Shown piece by piece: positions 22,751 through 33,775 of a stretch of DNA of 64,000 nucleotides. This stretch comes from Platanthera guangdongensis. Lineage: Eukaryota; Streptophyta; Magnoliopsida; Asparagales; Orchidaceae. The position numbers and the translations under genes are program-made. How positions within the stretch are numbered: position 1 is the first letter of the stretch; the number at the start of each line of letters is the position of its first letter. The notes below the pieces were generated by a model. It was not told where the DNA came from. It searched no databases and was given only the letters and a program-made list of their open reading frames with translations. The stretch spans positions 8,048,043-8,112,042 of the forward strand of contig CM077155.1 of the NCBI GenBank assembly GCA_039583875.1. The letters run 5' to 3'.

Positions 22751-22945
22751 GTTGAGTGGAACAATGCTAGATATGTTGCAACAGTATTTTTAGGCGTTGC
22801 AACATTTTTTCTTGCTGCTTGCCAGAATGAAAATGAGTTGTGTAAAGTTGTCGTAATAATGTTTAAATTTGTTGCAACAATTTCTTGTTGTCTTCCTGTA
22901 TGAAGACTAATTTCGGGGACGAATTTCTTGTAAGGGGGTAGGAGT
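22751..22945 (+). other. 3' untranslated part and polypurine tract, outer chromovirus
   Basis: No frame. It carries several copies of GTTGCAACA-like words. The tract TAAGGGGGTAGGAGT (22931-22945) borders the 3' LTR. Confidence 0.6.
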
Positions 22946-22974
22946 TGTAACACCCCAAATTTGAGGAGGCAGTG

Positions 22975-23330
22975 TGTTCAACGAAATTCAGGGATCGTCG
23001 AAGGTCGTTCGACGAAAGTCGAGTTGTGGCCGCTCGACGAAAGTCGAGCTGTGGCCTTTGTCGACCTCAGGGCCGCTCGACGAAAGTCGAGCTGTGGCCT
23101 TTGTCGAACTCAGGGCCGCTCGACGAAAGTCGAGCTGTGGCCGCTCGACGAAAGTCGAGCTGGGGGCTTTTCGTCGAGCGCAGCGCTGTCCGTCGTGCTT
23201 GGGTCGTCGAGCTCGCAACTTTATGTCGAGCTGGGGGATTTTCGTCGAGCTCAGTGCTGTTTGTTGAGTTGAGGACATTTCGTCAAGCTCATGGCTTTTC
23301 GTCAAGCTCAAGCCGATCGACGAAGCCTGA
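22975..23330. repeat. GAAA-loop hairpin array, 3' LTR copy
   Basis: Four perfect copies of GCTCGACGAAAGTCGAGC lie at 23032-23049, 23075-23092, 23118-23135 and 23143-23160, with variants on both sides. Each has seven-base complementary arms around GAAA. Confidence 0.9.
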
Positions 23331-24475
23331 ATTATTCGACTAATTGCGGAATTGCGAGTTTCATAGATTTATTTCTTAGCAGTTTGATTTAACATCAAAG
23401 TTTATCTGGGACCCTAGGATCATCTGCCCAAAGGATTTTAGTAGGGCTGAGCGACTCTCTCCCTCACTTGTGCTCATTTTTGGAGTTGACTTAGGGTTTG
23501 AGAGAGAGAGAGAGAAAGAGTTTTGGAGGAAGAAGAAAACTTTCTTCGTCCTTTGTCGAAGCTTCAAAGCTCCGATCGTCGTTCCGAGGCCAGATCCATG
23601 AAGAGGACGCAAAGGCGCTCGTTTTCATTCGTGCAAGACAAGAATTTCATGGCTAGACAGAGGAGTCGAAGAGTAACAACACTTCTTCTCTCGGTTTTAG
23701 GATGCATGTCTGGCACTACTCTTTCTTTGTTTTTCTTCAAGCATTCTAGGCACTGTATCTCTCAAGTGAGAGGGGTTTGGGATGTCATGGTTCAAGAGGA
23801 GCCACCAGGTCGATTGTGTCCGTCCCCGACATGATATTGCAATAGAGATCCGCTCCGTTAGTGGATTAGGCATTGTGGGTGAAACCGTTGTCGTGACCGT
23901 TAGTCCGACTCGGTGATGTTGCATTGCGAGCCTTAAGGATTTTGTAGAAATCCGTTAGCGACAAGATATCATCTATGATGATGTCTTTCCCCTTTCTCGT
24001 GTGAGTATGTGTGGCCGGAACCGAACCGAGTGAAAATTAGTGTACACGCGGGGGCACATGGATGGTATGGTACAAGGGTTGGAATATGGTGGGAAAGGCA
24101 TTAGATTGTGATGTGACAAGGCATGGTTTGTCTCTGTGGTCGGTTGGCTAGCCCATGACGTTGAAAAGTCACGTGTGGAGATTGTCCCGACGAGACAAGT
24201 CCCATTCTATGGAACTGACGAGAACGCCAAGCTTTGGACAAACCGGACGATCCTAGATGGGTCCCGCTAGGTCTTCTTCGGTGGACTTGGTCCCGATATT
24301 GGAGCCTGGCCTGGGTCGTCGCGGATGGGTGGGGTCTAGCAAGGGTTCTTAACATCGGTTTATTTGTGTGTCAGAATTCTGACGTGAGAAGTCAGAGCTT
24401 GCACGCAAACCCAGTGTTTGAGACCCATGAGAGGGTGGGCCTAGGCGAGCATTCCGTGTGGCGGCTTGTATGCCG

Positions 24476-24645
24476 TTTGGGGGAAATTGGAAGTACTCTT
24501 GTGATTGCGGCTTGAACGTCGATGGGGAAATTAGAGTACCCTTGTGATTGCGGTTTAAATGCCGATGAGGAAATCAAAGTACCCGTGTGTTTGCGGCTTG
24601 AATGCTGATGGGAAATTGGACGTACCCGATGTGATGATGTGTTAG
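24476..24645. repeat. 43-44-bp tandem repeat in 3' LTR
   Basis: Between three and four copies of a unit containing GGAAATT, GTACCC and TGTGATTGCGGCTTGAA. It is absent from the 5' LTR through a deletion. Confidence 0.8.
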
Positions 24646-25319
24646 AAGCATCGCTTTAGGGTGTCTTAGGTGAAACCAGGATTGCATTCATGCAGCATTG
24701 TAGGCCCCTTTATATTACTTGCTCAACTTAGAAACGTGTTTGCTTTATGAGACATTCAAACCTGTTTTACAACTTTAATGTATTTGTATTGTTGCATACG
24801 AAGTGCTGACTTGCAGGTGATGTAGTGCCCAGGGGTCCGCTAGGGACGGTCGGGAGGAGATGTGTTGGTTACACAGTTGATGTCAGCCTTTACTGACCCA
24901 CATTACAACCAATTTTTACAGGGCACATATCGCATGCAGGAGCAAGCTCGCCGGCCAAAAAGGCATAAGTCGCATGAAGTGAACTTTCTATTATTTACAT
25001 GAATTCTGATGGAATGATATGCTCCATGAAATGTAGTCCGACTTGCATGTCGTGGTAGCTTAGAAGTGCGTGTGCACGTTACTATTGCTTAATGTTGCTT
25101 AACTCTTGGACTTATGATGTGTAAGGCCCCTAAGCCATTTTGATGCTCTTGGTTTGGTATATAACTTGTAGTGTTGATTGTATGTTTCGGCTGTTGATGT
25201 CTGAGTTTTGAGTTTGGATAGTTTATATATCATCTTATAATGCTGAAGCTGTGTAATCTGTATGTTGTGGGGCCCCGGCCGGACCCATATTATACGGTCA
25301 TTATAGAGGAGGTGTTACA

Positions 25320-25730
25320 GCCCGATCTCGCCGCCGCCCCCCGATCTCGTCGTCGCCGCCCGATCTCGGCGCCGCCGCCGCCCGAACTCGGCGCCGCCGC
25401 CCGATCTCGGCGCTGCCGCCCGATCTCGGCGCCGCCGCCCGATCTCAGCGCCGCCGCCCAAATCTCGCCTCCGCCGTCCCATCTCGCCGCAGCCACCCGA
25501 TTTCGCCACAACCACCCGATCTCGCCGTCCGACGATCTCGTCGTCGCCGCCTGATCACGTCCCTGGTCTCGTCGCCGTCCCCCTATCTCGTCGTCGTCGT
25601 CGTTGACCGATCTTGTCGTCATCGCCCGATCACATCATCGTCTCCCGGTCTCGTCGTCCTCGACCGATCTCGTCGCCATCGCCCGATCTCATCATCGTCT
25701 CCCGGTCTCGTCGTCGCTGCCCGGTCATAA
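25320..25730. repeat. CCGATCTCG(C/T)CG array, right half
   Basis: Dense CCCGATCTCG(GC/CC)GCCGCCG units, then looser GTCTCGTCGTCG variants. It continues the array at 7490-7687. Translated frames over it are Arg/Gly/Pro-rich artefacts. Confidence 0.85.
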
Positions 25731-26055
25731 TTAATTATTGGTACACTACATGAAGTTTTTTTTCTGGTGTTGTGTTATTTTTTGTCAACTTCTACATTTT
25801 CTGAGAGATCGTAAAAAAATAATTTCTCCCTTCACATGATTTTGGTGCAATAACTTTGTCCGGAGTGACACAAGATTCCAGATTCAAATTTCCATTGTCG
25901 CCGATCCTGCAGACATGAGAAAAATAATTCTAAGCCAATTCCAATTATAGAAATCCATCCTATAGCCGAACAAGTATATTGAAATTCAGATCAATTCAAA
26001 TTCTCACAAGAATTGAAATTGAATGAATTCCAATTCATTTGATCCGAACAGACCC

Positions 26056-26824
26056 TATTTTTTTTCAATATTAGGGTACTCACACAAACAAAAACGCGAA
26101 CCGAGCCGGTCCTGCTGGCTGCGGTCGAGCCGGGTCTCGGGAGTTAGAAGGGCGTTATTCCAGCGGGGCCCACGTGAAAAGAAAGAAACCTTTCCGATGA
26201 GTTGTCCGTAGCGGGTCGCCGGAAAACCGGAGGATTTGCGGCTGAGATCCCCCTCCGGTAGCGTCTTCTGCTTCTAACTTAGCGAAACGTGTTCGCTTTT
26301 AGCTCTGCAATTCTGCTTCCCTTACCCGCCAGTTCTTCTCCTTAATATATCCTACTTAATAATTTCCAAAAAAAAAAATAATATAAAAAAACAGTTATTT
26401 TCACGAATCCGTCCGTAATTTGCGGTAAATGCATTGCAGCTTCGGCGAATTATGCATTCCAAAAACATTTGGAACATTAAATGCAGTGATAATATTAATA
26501 TTAATAAAATCAGCTGCTTCCGCCCACAATAATTGCGTGATTATTGAGCGAATTAGGGCAGACAGAGGCAGCCCTAGGAAGACGAAGGCAGACGGCAACG
26601 GTAACCGGACAGCCGAGTAGATTTGCCGTATGCGTGTGGATCCCGCCGGTAATTCACACTTTTCGACGACAATCTACAGAGGGGTGAAATTATTGGGATC
26701 TGCATCCCCGATCCAAATCTGAATCCGGGATTCACGGATTCGCGACATATGTCCTTTTACATTATAAAATCTTTCCGACGAAAAGCACCCTGCCGAGTTG
26801 TAGTCGCTGAGATGTTTGTTTCCC
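26056..26824. other. Non-transposon DNA, no gene seen
   Basis: Moderately GC-rich with a G-box CCCACGTG near 26170 and TTAATATATC near 26342, so promoter-like features exist, but no coding frame follows. 26570-26690 is the ancestral-type copy of a duplicated segment also found at 27610-27710 plus 28106-28140. Confidence 0.35.
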
Positions 26825-27180
26825 TCCCCCGAACCTTTTAAATCACTTTTTTTAGTGCAGAGATGTCACCGAGATGTTGTTGAGATGTCACTGAGTTATC
26901 ATCAAGATGTTATCGCTGAAACGTATGATGGGGCCGAAGCCACTTAAATCACATTTTCAGTGCTGAGATGTCACTGAGATGTTGTCCCTGAGATGTATGA
27001 TTCCCCACAAGCCCCTTAAATCACAGTTTCTGTGTAGAAATGTCGCCGAGATGTCATCGAGATGTCGACACGATGTAACTGCGATGTACCCGGAGCTGTG
27101 GTCAACAATGGGCCGGCAATGTCGAGAAGCAAAAAACACAAGCAGTGCATGAAGGTGTGGCGTAGAGATGTCACTGAGAT
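26825..27180. repeat. Imperfect minisatellite with GAGATGTC sub-repeats
   Basis: Three units of about 75-105 bp, each with CTTAAATCAC followed by two to four GAGATGT(C/T) words, start near 26825, 26928 and 27002. A last GAGATGTCACTGAGAT lies near 27170. Confidence 0.75.
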
Positions 27181-27710
27181 CTCGTGTACATGTTCTAAAT
27201 AAAAAAAACTCAAAAGTCAAAATTTTAATATAAAGAAAGAAATACGGATAATACATCCGTCTGACTGGGTTATTTTTGCATATGCTGAGCGTATATTATA
27301 TAGGTGAAATTCGGGACTCAGTTAAAATCCAACCTTTACTAAAAATGTCTTTTTGCTGATTGTCCGATCGGCTGATCGAACGGCTAAAAAAAGACCTCAT
27401 CGGCGCTAATCAAATAGACGCTCAGCTAACTTTAAAAAAAGAGCAATTTTATGTGCAAACTGGTTTTGGCTACGTGCAAACCGCTCTTTCAAAAAAATTG
27501 TCAGAACAGCTAGGTGCAGACCGGCTTTTACGGGTTCACAAATATTTATGATTTTTTAGTTTGATTTGCATTTAACCTGATTTGCACGTATCCAAACTTG
27601 ATTTGCACATAACAGCACCCTAAAAAAACCCGAAGGTCAAAGGCCAACAATAGTGGCTGGGCCGCCGAGTGGATACGCGCGCGGGTCCCGCCGGCAATCC
27701 GCATTTCCGA
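27181..27710. other. No gene seen
   Basis: It holds two GTGCAAAC and three GATTTGCA words, loosely repeated at 27460-27600, and the second copy of the segment at 26570-26690. No coding frame longer than about 60 codons and no LTR. Confidence 0.4.
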
Positions 27711-28105
27711 GAATAATTTTTATATACACTTAGCGTACATGTGCGGGAGAAAGCTGAGCCGTCCGATTTTGCTTGGCAGATGGTGCACTACTTTTGTTTT
27801 TATTTTCTTTTTACTTGGTTTTTTTGCAGCCGCCAGATTAAAAGGTGAATACCCCAGATTGGACAAAACTACACATACCTAAATTTCACCTAAAGTCACA
27901 AAAAGTGGGATCCATGCATAATAAAATATATTATTTGACTTTTTTCACACCTCTAAAACACACAAAAAGTAGGGATTGGATTATTTTATTGTGTGTTGGG
28001 TCACTTTTTGTGATATTTAGGTGAAATTTAGGTGTACATAAAATTATCCCCCAGATTTCTCCTGCTCCTACATCAAAGAACGCTACCAGTATGTAATTAT
28101 TACTA
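27711..28105. mobile_element. Mutator-like MITE, outer copy
   Basis: The 9-bp CATTTCCGA flanks it at 27702-27710 and 28106-28114, the length typical of Mutator-like elements. The ends share a degenerate inverted repeat (AATAATTTTTATATAC and TAATAATTACATAC, then TAGCGT). The related sequence at 26650-26670 continues straight across the site. Confidence 0.65.
27861..28048. mobile_element. Mutator-like MITE, nested copy
   Basis: The 188-bp unit is flanked by a perfect 9-bp duplication CCCCAGATT (27852-27860 and 28049-28057). The ends are inverted repeats of about 45 bp sharing CCTAAATTTCACCTAA and TCACAAAAAGT. It sits inside the outer MITE. Confidence 0.85.
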
Positions 28106-28114
28106 CATTTCCGA

Positions 28115-28475
28115 CGACAATCTACGGAGAGGAAGGGAAGCGTACGAAGCTCGCGAATTATAAATATCCAGCAGTCTCTTGTCAGAAGCAAATCTTTTCG
28201 CACGATGACGTCACACTATTGCTTCATTCATCAGTTTTTGTTCTCGAGATTTCTATTTTCCCGAGGCTTTATAGACAAGTCTCCAACTATTTTCTTAAGA
28301 AAAAAATATATAAATTTTTGGATTCCTAATTGAATATTTATGAGATGATTTATTAACAATAATCGCATTGCTAAGTCAAAATTTCCGGGTTTTTTTTAGG
28401 AGACAACCCACGGCTACGGTTCTCCTCCCAGCACTGCTAGGGTTCGGCCCAACGTCCTCCTTCCTTTCGCGATTA
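28115..28475. other. No gene seen; promoter-like words
   Basis: It carries TTATAAATATC (28157) and a perfect TGACGTCA palindrome (28206-28213), a bZIP-type site. No coding frame follows before the LTR at 28476. Confidence 0.35.
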
Positions 28476-31400
28476 TGTAAAAATTTATGATTGGAAGTTG
28501 AAAGAGATCGCAGGAACCCTCAATCACATCAGAAGCGAAGTAGTAATCTGCACAACAGAAGCACAAGAGTCATAAACTAAAATTTAATATGATTTACATA
28601 GCGAGATATACATTGCGAGACATGATTTTGCCAATGTACCTAAGGAAAACAGAAAAATACAACGGTAGGTGAAGAAGAAACAGCGCCGACAGAAACTGAA
28701 ACCGCACAAACTGCTCAAGCCGCAAGCCCTGTCCGCCAAGACCGGCTAAGTCGACTGTCCGCAATAAGCCGCACGGACTGCCTGTTATTGAATGTTGGAC
28801 TTTGAACGGAACACGTTGATAGACCGGGCGAACTCAAAACTCTATCTGCAACCCCAAGTAAGGTGACTTCAAGTCGCAGAATCCGTGACCTGCTGTTATC
28901 CACTGACTTTCAACCGCGAACTGTTCCACACCAAGCTTCCACTAGTTGTCTAGCCACCTGATGCTAGTCGCGCAGTCTGAACAGATAGCCAACCTCACTT
29001 TGTCGCGCCGGTTAGAAAAATACAACTGCAAGTTTTAAGCGCAAGCTGAGTTCTCGCTGTTCTCTGTTATATGTGGCGAGCCAGGAACTCCTATTTATAG
29101 ACGTAAGGAGCAGTGCCGTCACCGCCTATTGCGATAAGAAAATTGTTTGTCAGTCCTGCAGCTAGCATCACGTACCTGCACAAGTGCAGATACAAGCATC
29201 AGTCCGCCACTTGAAGAAAGAGATGTCCGCAAGAAGTGTGGACACACCACTGTCTACAAACCAACCCGCAAGACAATGCGGACAACTTTGACAGTCCGCG
29301 CGGACTTGATTATTTCAGCCATGCGTCCTGATCTATCCACCTAGTGCTAATAACAAACTGCTGAACTTCACATCCAATCCACACAGTTCGGCAGACTCTG
29401 CAACCAAATTGCTCACCAGACGATCTTCGCGGGCTATACAACAACCAGACTCGTCACACTCCCTTGACCAAGTACACAACAAGCAAACTCCGCGGTCTCC
29501 AAACAAACCGCGATACCTGAGAACAAGACTACACCAATGCTGAATATCAATACCAGTCCGCACAATTGCGGACCACTCCTACCTAGACAACACGATCTCC
29601 AGGTCACCAACAAACAGACCAAGTAACTATGCCAAACTCCACTATCTCATCACCAGACCGCAAACACAGAAGACAGTCAGACTCGGCGAGCTTGAGATGA
29701 GTCCCCAAGAACAACATGTCGGACTTGGAAAATGTTGATGCGCAAAAATGGCACCGACTAGTTAACACGGAGGGGGTGTGTTCGGTCTCACAAGCTTAGA
29801 GAGGAAGAGGAATGAAAGAAGCTACTGAGTGCTCGAGAGTGGAGCAAACGCTTGTCAAGGAGTTGCGGGGATAGAGGAGAGGATGCTGAGAGCAGCCGGG
29901 AAGGCTGATGAGAAAAGGAGGTTGATCAGGAGCTGTCGAGCAGACGGGTACTTGGACGATTGTGCTTGTAGGTTGATGTCGAGAGAAAGCTGAGCTGAGC
30001 TGAGAAAAAGAGAGGGGGCCGCTAGTAGCGGCAACAGCAGTCTTCGCCCGCCGCGGCTTAAATGCCACTCTTGCGATAGGATTTTTTTTATTAATAGCAA
30101 GAGTTACAAGCTTACTAATACACCTTTTCAAGAAAGCAGTAAAGGGTACAAGAAGGAAGCTGGCGGCTAAGGAAGAAGTGCCATAAGAGGCCGCACAGTC
30201 TGAAGAGCAAAGTCGACAGGCCGCGCGGTTAAGGGAAACGGGAGACCGCGCAGACTACAGAACCAGAGGCCGGTAGGCAGCGTGACTAAAGGCACAGAGA
30301 GGGGTGCGGACTGAGAAACGGAGTCCGCAGGAGGTGGGCTTGCTGGCTGACTTCGAGCGTGAGCACTTTGGCGATGATCCCAACCCCCATTATGAGAGGC
30401 ATGAGGGTCTATTTATAGGCCCGAGGAGGTAACGACTTGCGGTGATGTTACCCCCGGTGAGACGGTAACATGAGCGAGAAGGAGACGGAGTCCGCCGAGT
30501 CCGCAATAGGCCGCGCGGACTGAGACTTGGTACTGAAGCCGGTGCTGCTGACGGCAAAATGGGAGACTTAGTGGCGGACTGCGATGCGGGTTCGCGGAGT
30601 CCATCACTGCTGAGCTGGGACTGTCCACCTGCTGCTGGGGTGGCAGATGCTGGAGGCCAAGCGGCGGACTGCAAGGAGAATCCGCTGAGTCCGTCGCTGC
30701 TGAACTGAGCGAGCTATAAGGGGAGCGAGCAGGAGAGTGTCCGCGGAGTCCGCCGAGTCCGCACGAGGTTATGCGGTCTAGGACTGTCTTCTGGAGGATC
30801 TGCTGCCCGGCGGGCTGGAAGGAGTCTGCTACTGCTGACTGAGTCCTCGCCAAGGCCGCGGACCGAGGAGGAGTTGACCCTGCTGCTGCCGAGAAGTTGG
30901 CGCTAGTAAAGGAAAGGTGGACTGCAAAGAGAGTCCGCCAAGTCCGCCGAGTCCGCGGCTGCTGCAAAGTTGAGTCCGCTTTACATTGGAGATGGAGAGC
31001 ATGGCTGTTGCTGTTGGGGTTCAGCGGTGAAGGCGGACTGGAAGTCTTGACCGCACTTCGAGTCCGTCGAGCTCGCGATGAACGGGACGTTGCTGCTGGT
31101 CTTGGCGGGTAGCCGGAGCTGGAGTCCGCTCTCTGTAGGCAGGCTGGAAGAGTTGGCTGCCCGTGCTGCTGGGTGACAAGGGATATGCGACATGTTGCCG
31201 GCCTGGGCGAATAGGTAGTTGAGTCCGGCAGAGAGAGTCCTGCGGAGACAACCTTGTGGTTAAGCTGAAAAAGGGGGCGGCCTGCAGGGGCGGATTGCGG
31301 AAGCAGTCCGCGGCCCCTGCCGATCAAGGGAAGGTGAGCAACCTGGTCAGTCAGACCGTTGAGACCACGCTAGCCGTGCGGCCTGAGCGGACAGAGAATT

Positions 31401-31719
31401 CTGTCCGCCCTCCCTAGGGCATCACGACCTCCAGGAGGAACCCGGGGCAGGCCGCGACGAGCGAGCTGGCTGCCTTGGGAAGGATCACCGATTTTGGGGT
31501 TAACAGCAAACTCTAAATGAGTTCGCCACAACTGCGGTTAGACAACCCTAACTGCCGATTACTTCAACTAGGATGCTTGTTGATCCAGACTACATGAGGA
31601 AAGAAGAGGTCAACCCGACTATCCACTGACCTCAATCCATCAGGCCACAACGGTTTTGGCAAACTGTGCGGTCTGTCACTTCAGGCCGCCCACCTCCATT
31701 ACCACCTCAACAATTTCAA
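28476..31719 (-). repeat. LTR-like DNA of C3, probably two LTR modules
   Basis: The right end (TTTCAACA at 31719, then the complement of a polypurine tract) matches element 1. The total of 3.2 kb is too long for one copia LTR. Two TATA-type CTATTTATAG boxes occur, near 29091 and 30410, each followed by GTCACCGCC or GGTGATGTTACC. Each may mark one LTR, with the boundary near 29760-29780. The 304-codon antisense frame here is repeat-derived. Confidence 0.6.
28690..31400. repeat. GTCCGC/GCGGAC array in C3 LTR
   Basis: Same word family as in element 1, again in both orientations and dense in 30480-31150. It is absent from the surrounding non-LTR DNA. Confidence 0.75.
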
Positions 31720-31732
31720 CACTCTCCATTGA
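31720..31732 (-). promoter_or_regulatory. Polypurine tract of C3
   Basis: The minus strand reads CTTCAATGGAGAG next to the LTR. It is less pure than in element 1. Confidence 0.5.
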
Positions 31733-31739
31733 AGTGGGA

Positions 31740-32236
31740 AGTGGAGACCAGCCCGAGCAACCCCCGTAACTGAATAAACCGCCCCTTCGACAACAGCTTT
31801 GTATAGATATCAGACACATTATCCCGACTCTATACGTAATTAACCATCAAAGATCCTTCCAATGTCTTCTCCTGAATGAAGTGATGCTCGATCTCAATGC
31901 GCTTCGTTTGCATGTGACAAATTGGATTGTTAACCAATTTAAGAGCACCCTCATTGTCACAGCGAATCAGAGTAGGACTTCGCACCTCCTCATGGGTATC
32001 ATCCACTAAACTCCTAAACTAGATGGCTTCCTGAGCTGTCAAGGCCGAAGCCTTGTATTCTGATTTTATGGGGTAGACAGCAGTCTAATCCTGCTTCTTA
32101 ATACACCATGAGATAGATGCAGATCCCGTGAAGAAGACGTAATCAGACGTCGACTTAAGATTATATGTATTTACTCCATAATCAACATTCATATAGTCAT
32201 GCAGACTGAAGCTCGTGTCCCTCTTATAAAAGAGAC
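31740..32236 (-). pseudogene. Copia RNase H, C3
   Basis: In-frame peptides SEYKASALTAQEAI, RCDNEGALKLVNNPICH and KRIEIEHHFIQEKTLEG identify copia RNase H, ending in VSDIYTKLLS and LRGLLGL. The DNEGA block keeps an active-site aspartate. Three or more stops, for example in QEAI(stop)FRSL and NYV(stop)SRDN, inactivate it. Confidence 0.85.
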
Positions 32237-33169
32237 TCATCTTAAGGTAGACTTGACATACTTTAGGATACCTTTAGCTGCCATAAGATGAGGCTTTCGC
32301 GGCACCGTCATATACTGACTAACCCGACCTATAGCATAAACAATATCCGGCCTAGTGATTGTCAGATATATGCGACTCCCCACGAGAACCTGAAATACCA
32401 AATGGTCTGCAAGAACTCTTCCCTCATACCGCCAAAGTTTCAGACCGACCTCTGGTGGAGTAGAGCTGCTTTTCCCCTCTCGTATGTTGAATTGCTTAAC
32501 GATCCACTTTGTATAGCCTTTTTGGGAAATGATCACACCGCTCTTCTTCCTCTCCACCTCAATTCCAAGGAAATGGTAGAGCTTACATATATTCTTCATC
32601 TCGAACTGAATAGCCAGCTCAATCCTGAGCCTAGCTACCTCATCTTCTGAGTTCCCCATTATGATCATATCATCAACATATAGCAGAACGAGGACCTGAA
32701 GCTCCCCACTCTTCTTAACAAAAAGAATTGAATCTAAGATTGAAGCGAAGTATCCACAGAATTGGAGGTATTCTGCGATCTTCACATACCACGCCCGAGG
32801 CGCCTGCTTCAGACCATAAAGGGTCTTCTTCAGCTTGTAGATGTGTCCTGAATGATCTTCAAAAATATAACCAAATGGCTACACCATGCATATATCTTTG
32901 CCAGTATCGTCGTAAAGGAAAGCATTCTTTATGTTGAGTTGCCAAATCTTCCATCCTTGACAAGCTGACAAGGAGATCACCACCTAAACTAAAGTCATTT
33001 TAGCCACTGGACTGAATGTCTCTTCATAGTCCTCCCCATATTGCTGTGAGAACCCCCAAGCTACAAGGTGAGCCTTGTATCGCTCGATGCTGCCGCCAGC
33101 CTTCTTCTTCAACTTATAAACCCACTTGCATATAATAGGAGTGATAACAGCGATATTGGGCACAAAATC
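32237..33169 (-). pseudogene. Copia reverse transcriptase, main part, C3
   Basis: Two open pieces: 32984-33169 with [20 protein letters not shown] and [12 protein letters not shown], and 32237-32785 with the catalytic LLYVDDMIIMG (intact) and YHFLGIEVER...ISQKGYTKWIV. Stops and a short degenerate part lie between them. The domain is interrupted at 33169/33170 by the nested element. Its first codons are found at 44073-44267. Confidence 0.9.
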
Positions 33170-33469
33170 TGAAAGAATTGGTTTCAAGATACATAAAACA
33201 CCTAGAGGGGGGGGGGGGTGAACAGGTACAATTCTTTTTACTTAGGAAGATAATATAAATTACGTGTTAGACAACCTTAGCAATATTTATCACAGCACAG
33301 TTCACAGCACAGATTTAAACAAAACAAAAACACAGAAGAGACACAGTTTTATAGTGGTTCCCTAAGTGATGGGTACATCCACTTTCCCCCTTCGCCTATT
33401 TAGCAGTATACTAGATTCTGCCTAACTCCCTTCTTTCTTCTCAGATCCTCAGATCTTACAACTCAGAAT

Positions 33470-33775
33470 CTTGAAAGGTCCCTATAGCTCAGACTTCAAT
33501 AAGTCCTACAACTCAGATTCATCTAGAGAACCCTACCTCAGAGTGATTCCACACTCCTACAACTCAGGCAATTAAGTCCTACCTCAGCCTTTTCTCAGGC
33601 CTACAACTAAGAGAAATTAATCTCCTACCTCAGGCACTCAGCCCTACCTCAGCCTCTTCAATAGGTCTACAACTCAGAGAAATTAATCTCCTACCTCAGG
33701 CACTCAGCCCTACCTCAGCCTTTATAGATTTAAGCTTACAACTCAGAGAGATAACTCTCCTACACTCAGATCTAT
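33470..33775. repeat. CTACCTCAG / ACAACTCAGA repeat block
   Basis: CCTACCTCAG and CTACAACTCAGA words alternate. A unit of about 60-68 bp is repeated twice almost exactly (33603-33730). The same block lies at 42650-42965 in the other LTR, downstream of the TATA box in transcript direction. Confidence 0.8.

Larger units (their letters stand above)
7688..25319 (+). mobile_element. Ty3/gypsy chromovirus (Del/Tekay type), outer element
   Basis: The LTRs start TGTAACACCCC (7688 and 22946) and end GGTGTTA(C/T)A (18091 and 25319). An iMet-type primer site follows the 5' LTR and a polypurine tract precedes the 3' LTR. Order is gag, protease, RT, RNase H, integrase, with a chromovirus-type WDN...SWERE...YPELF tail. 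Flanks GCCCA (7683-7687) and GCCCG (25320-25324) fit a target duplication with one change. A second chromovirus sits in the 5' LTR. Frames are broken throughout. Confidence 0.9.
22946..25319 (+). repeat. 3' LTR of outer chromovirus (2,374 bp)
   Basis: It starts TGTAACACCCC and ends GGTGTTACA. It is complete and shows what the 5' LTR has lost. The order is hairpin array, CT/GA-rich region, conserved block ending in GGATGCATG, 43-bp tandem repeats, end block. Confidence 0.92.
7305..26055. mobile_element. TIR DNA element split by the gypsy stack
   Basis: The left end at 7305 starts GGGTTCTTTCGGATC. The reverse complement of the right end at 26055 starts GGGTCTGTTCGGATC. Both continue with GAATTGGAATTC, giving about 30-bp imperfect terminal inverted repeats. 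Without the retrotransposon (7688-25319) the element is about 1.1 kb, AT-rich at the ends and with a GATCTCG array in the middle. No transposase is seen. The target duplication is unclear (TAC/TAT), so the superfamily (PIF or hAT) is open. Confidence 0.5.

Noticed and set aside
25320..25730. Arg/Gly-rich or Pro-rich proteins in GATCTCG arrays
   Set aside because: All three frames on both strands are open because of the repeat itself.
26090..26360. Host promoter and 5' UTR
   Set aside because: A G-box and a TATA-like word are present, but no exon or ORF follows, so a gene could not be supported.
30413..31327. 304-codon minus-strand open frame
   Set aside because: It lies in GC-rich LTR DNA full of GTCCGC words. 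The Ser/Pro/Arg-rich protein shows no domain; long frames are expected where stop codons are compositionally rare.
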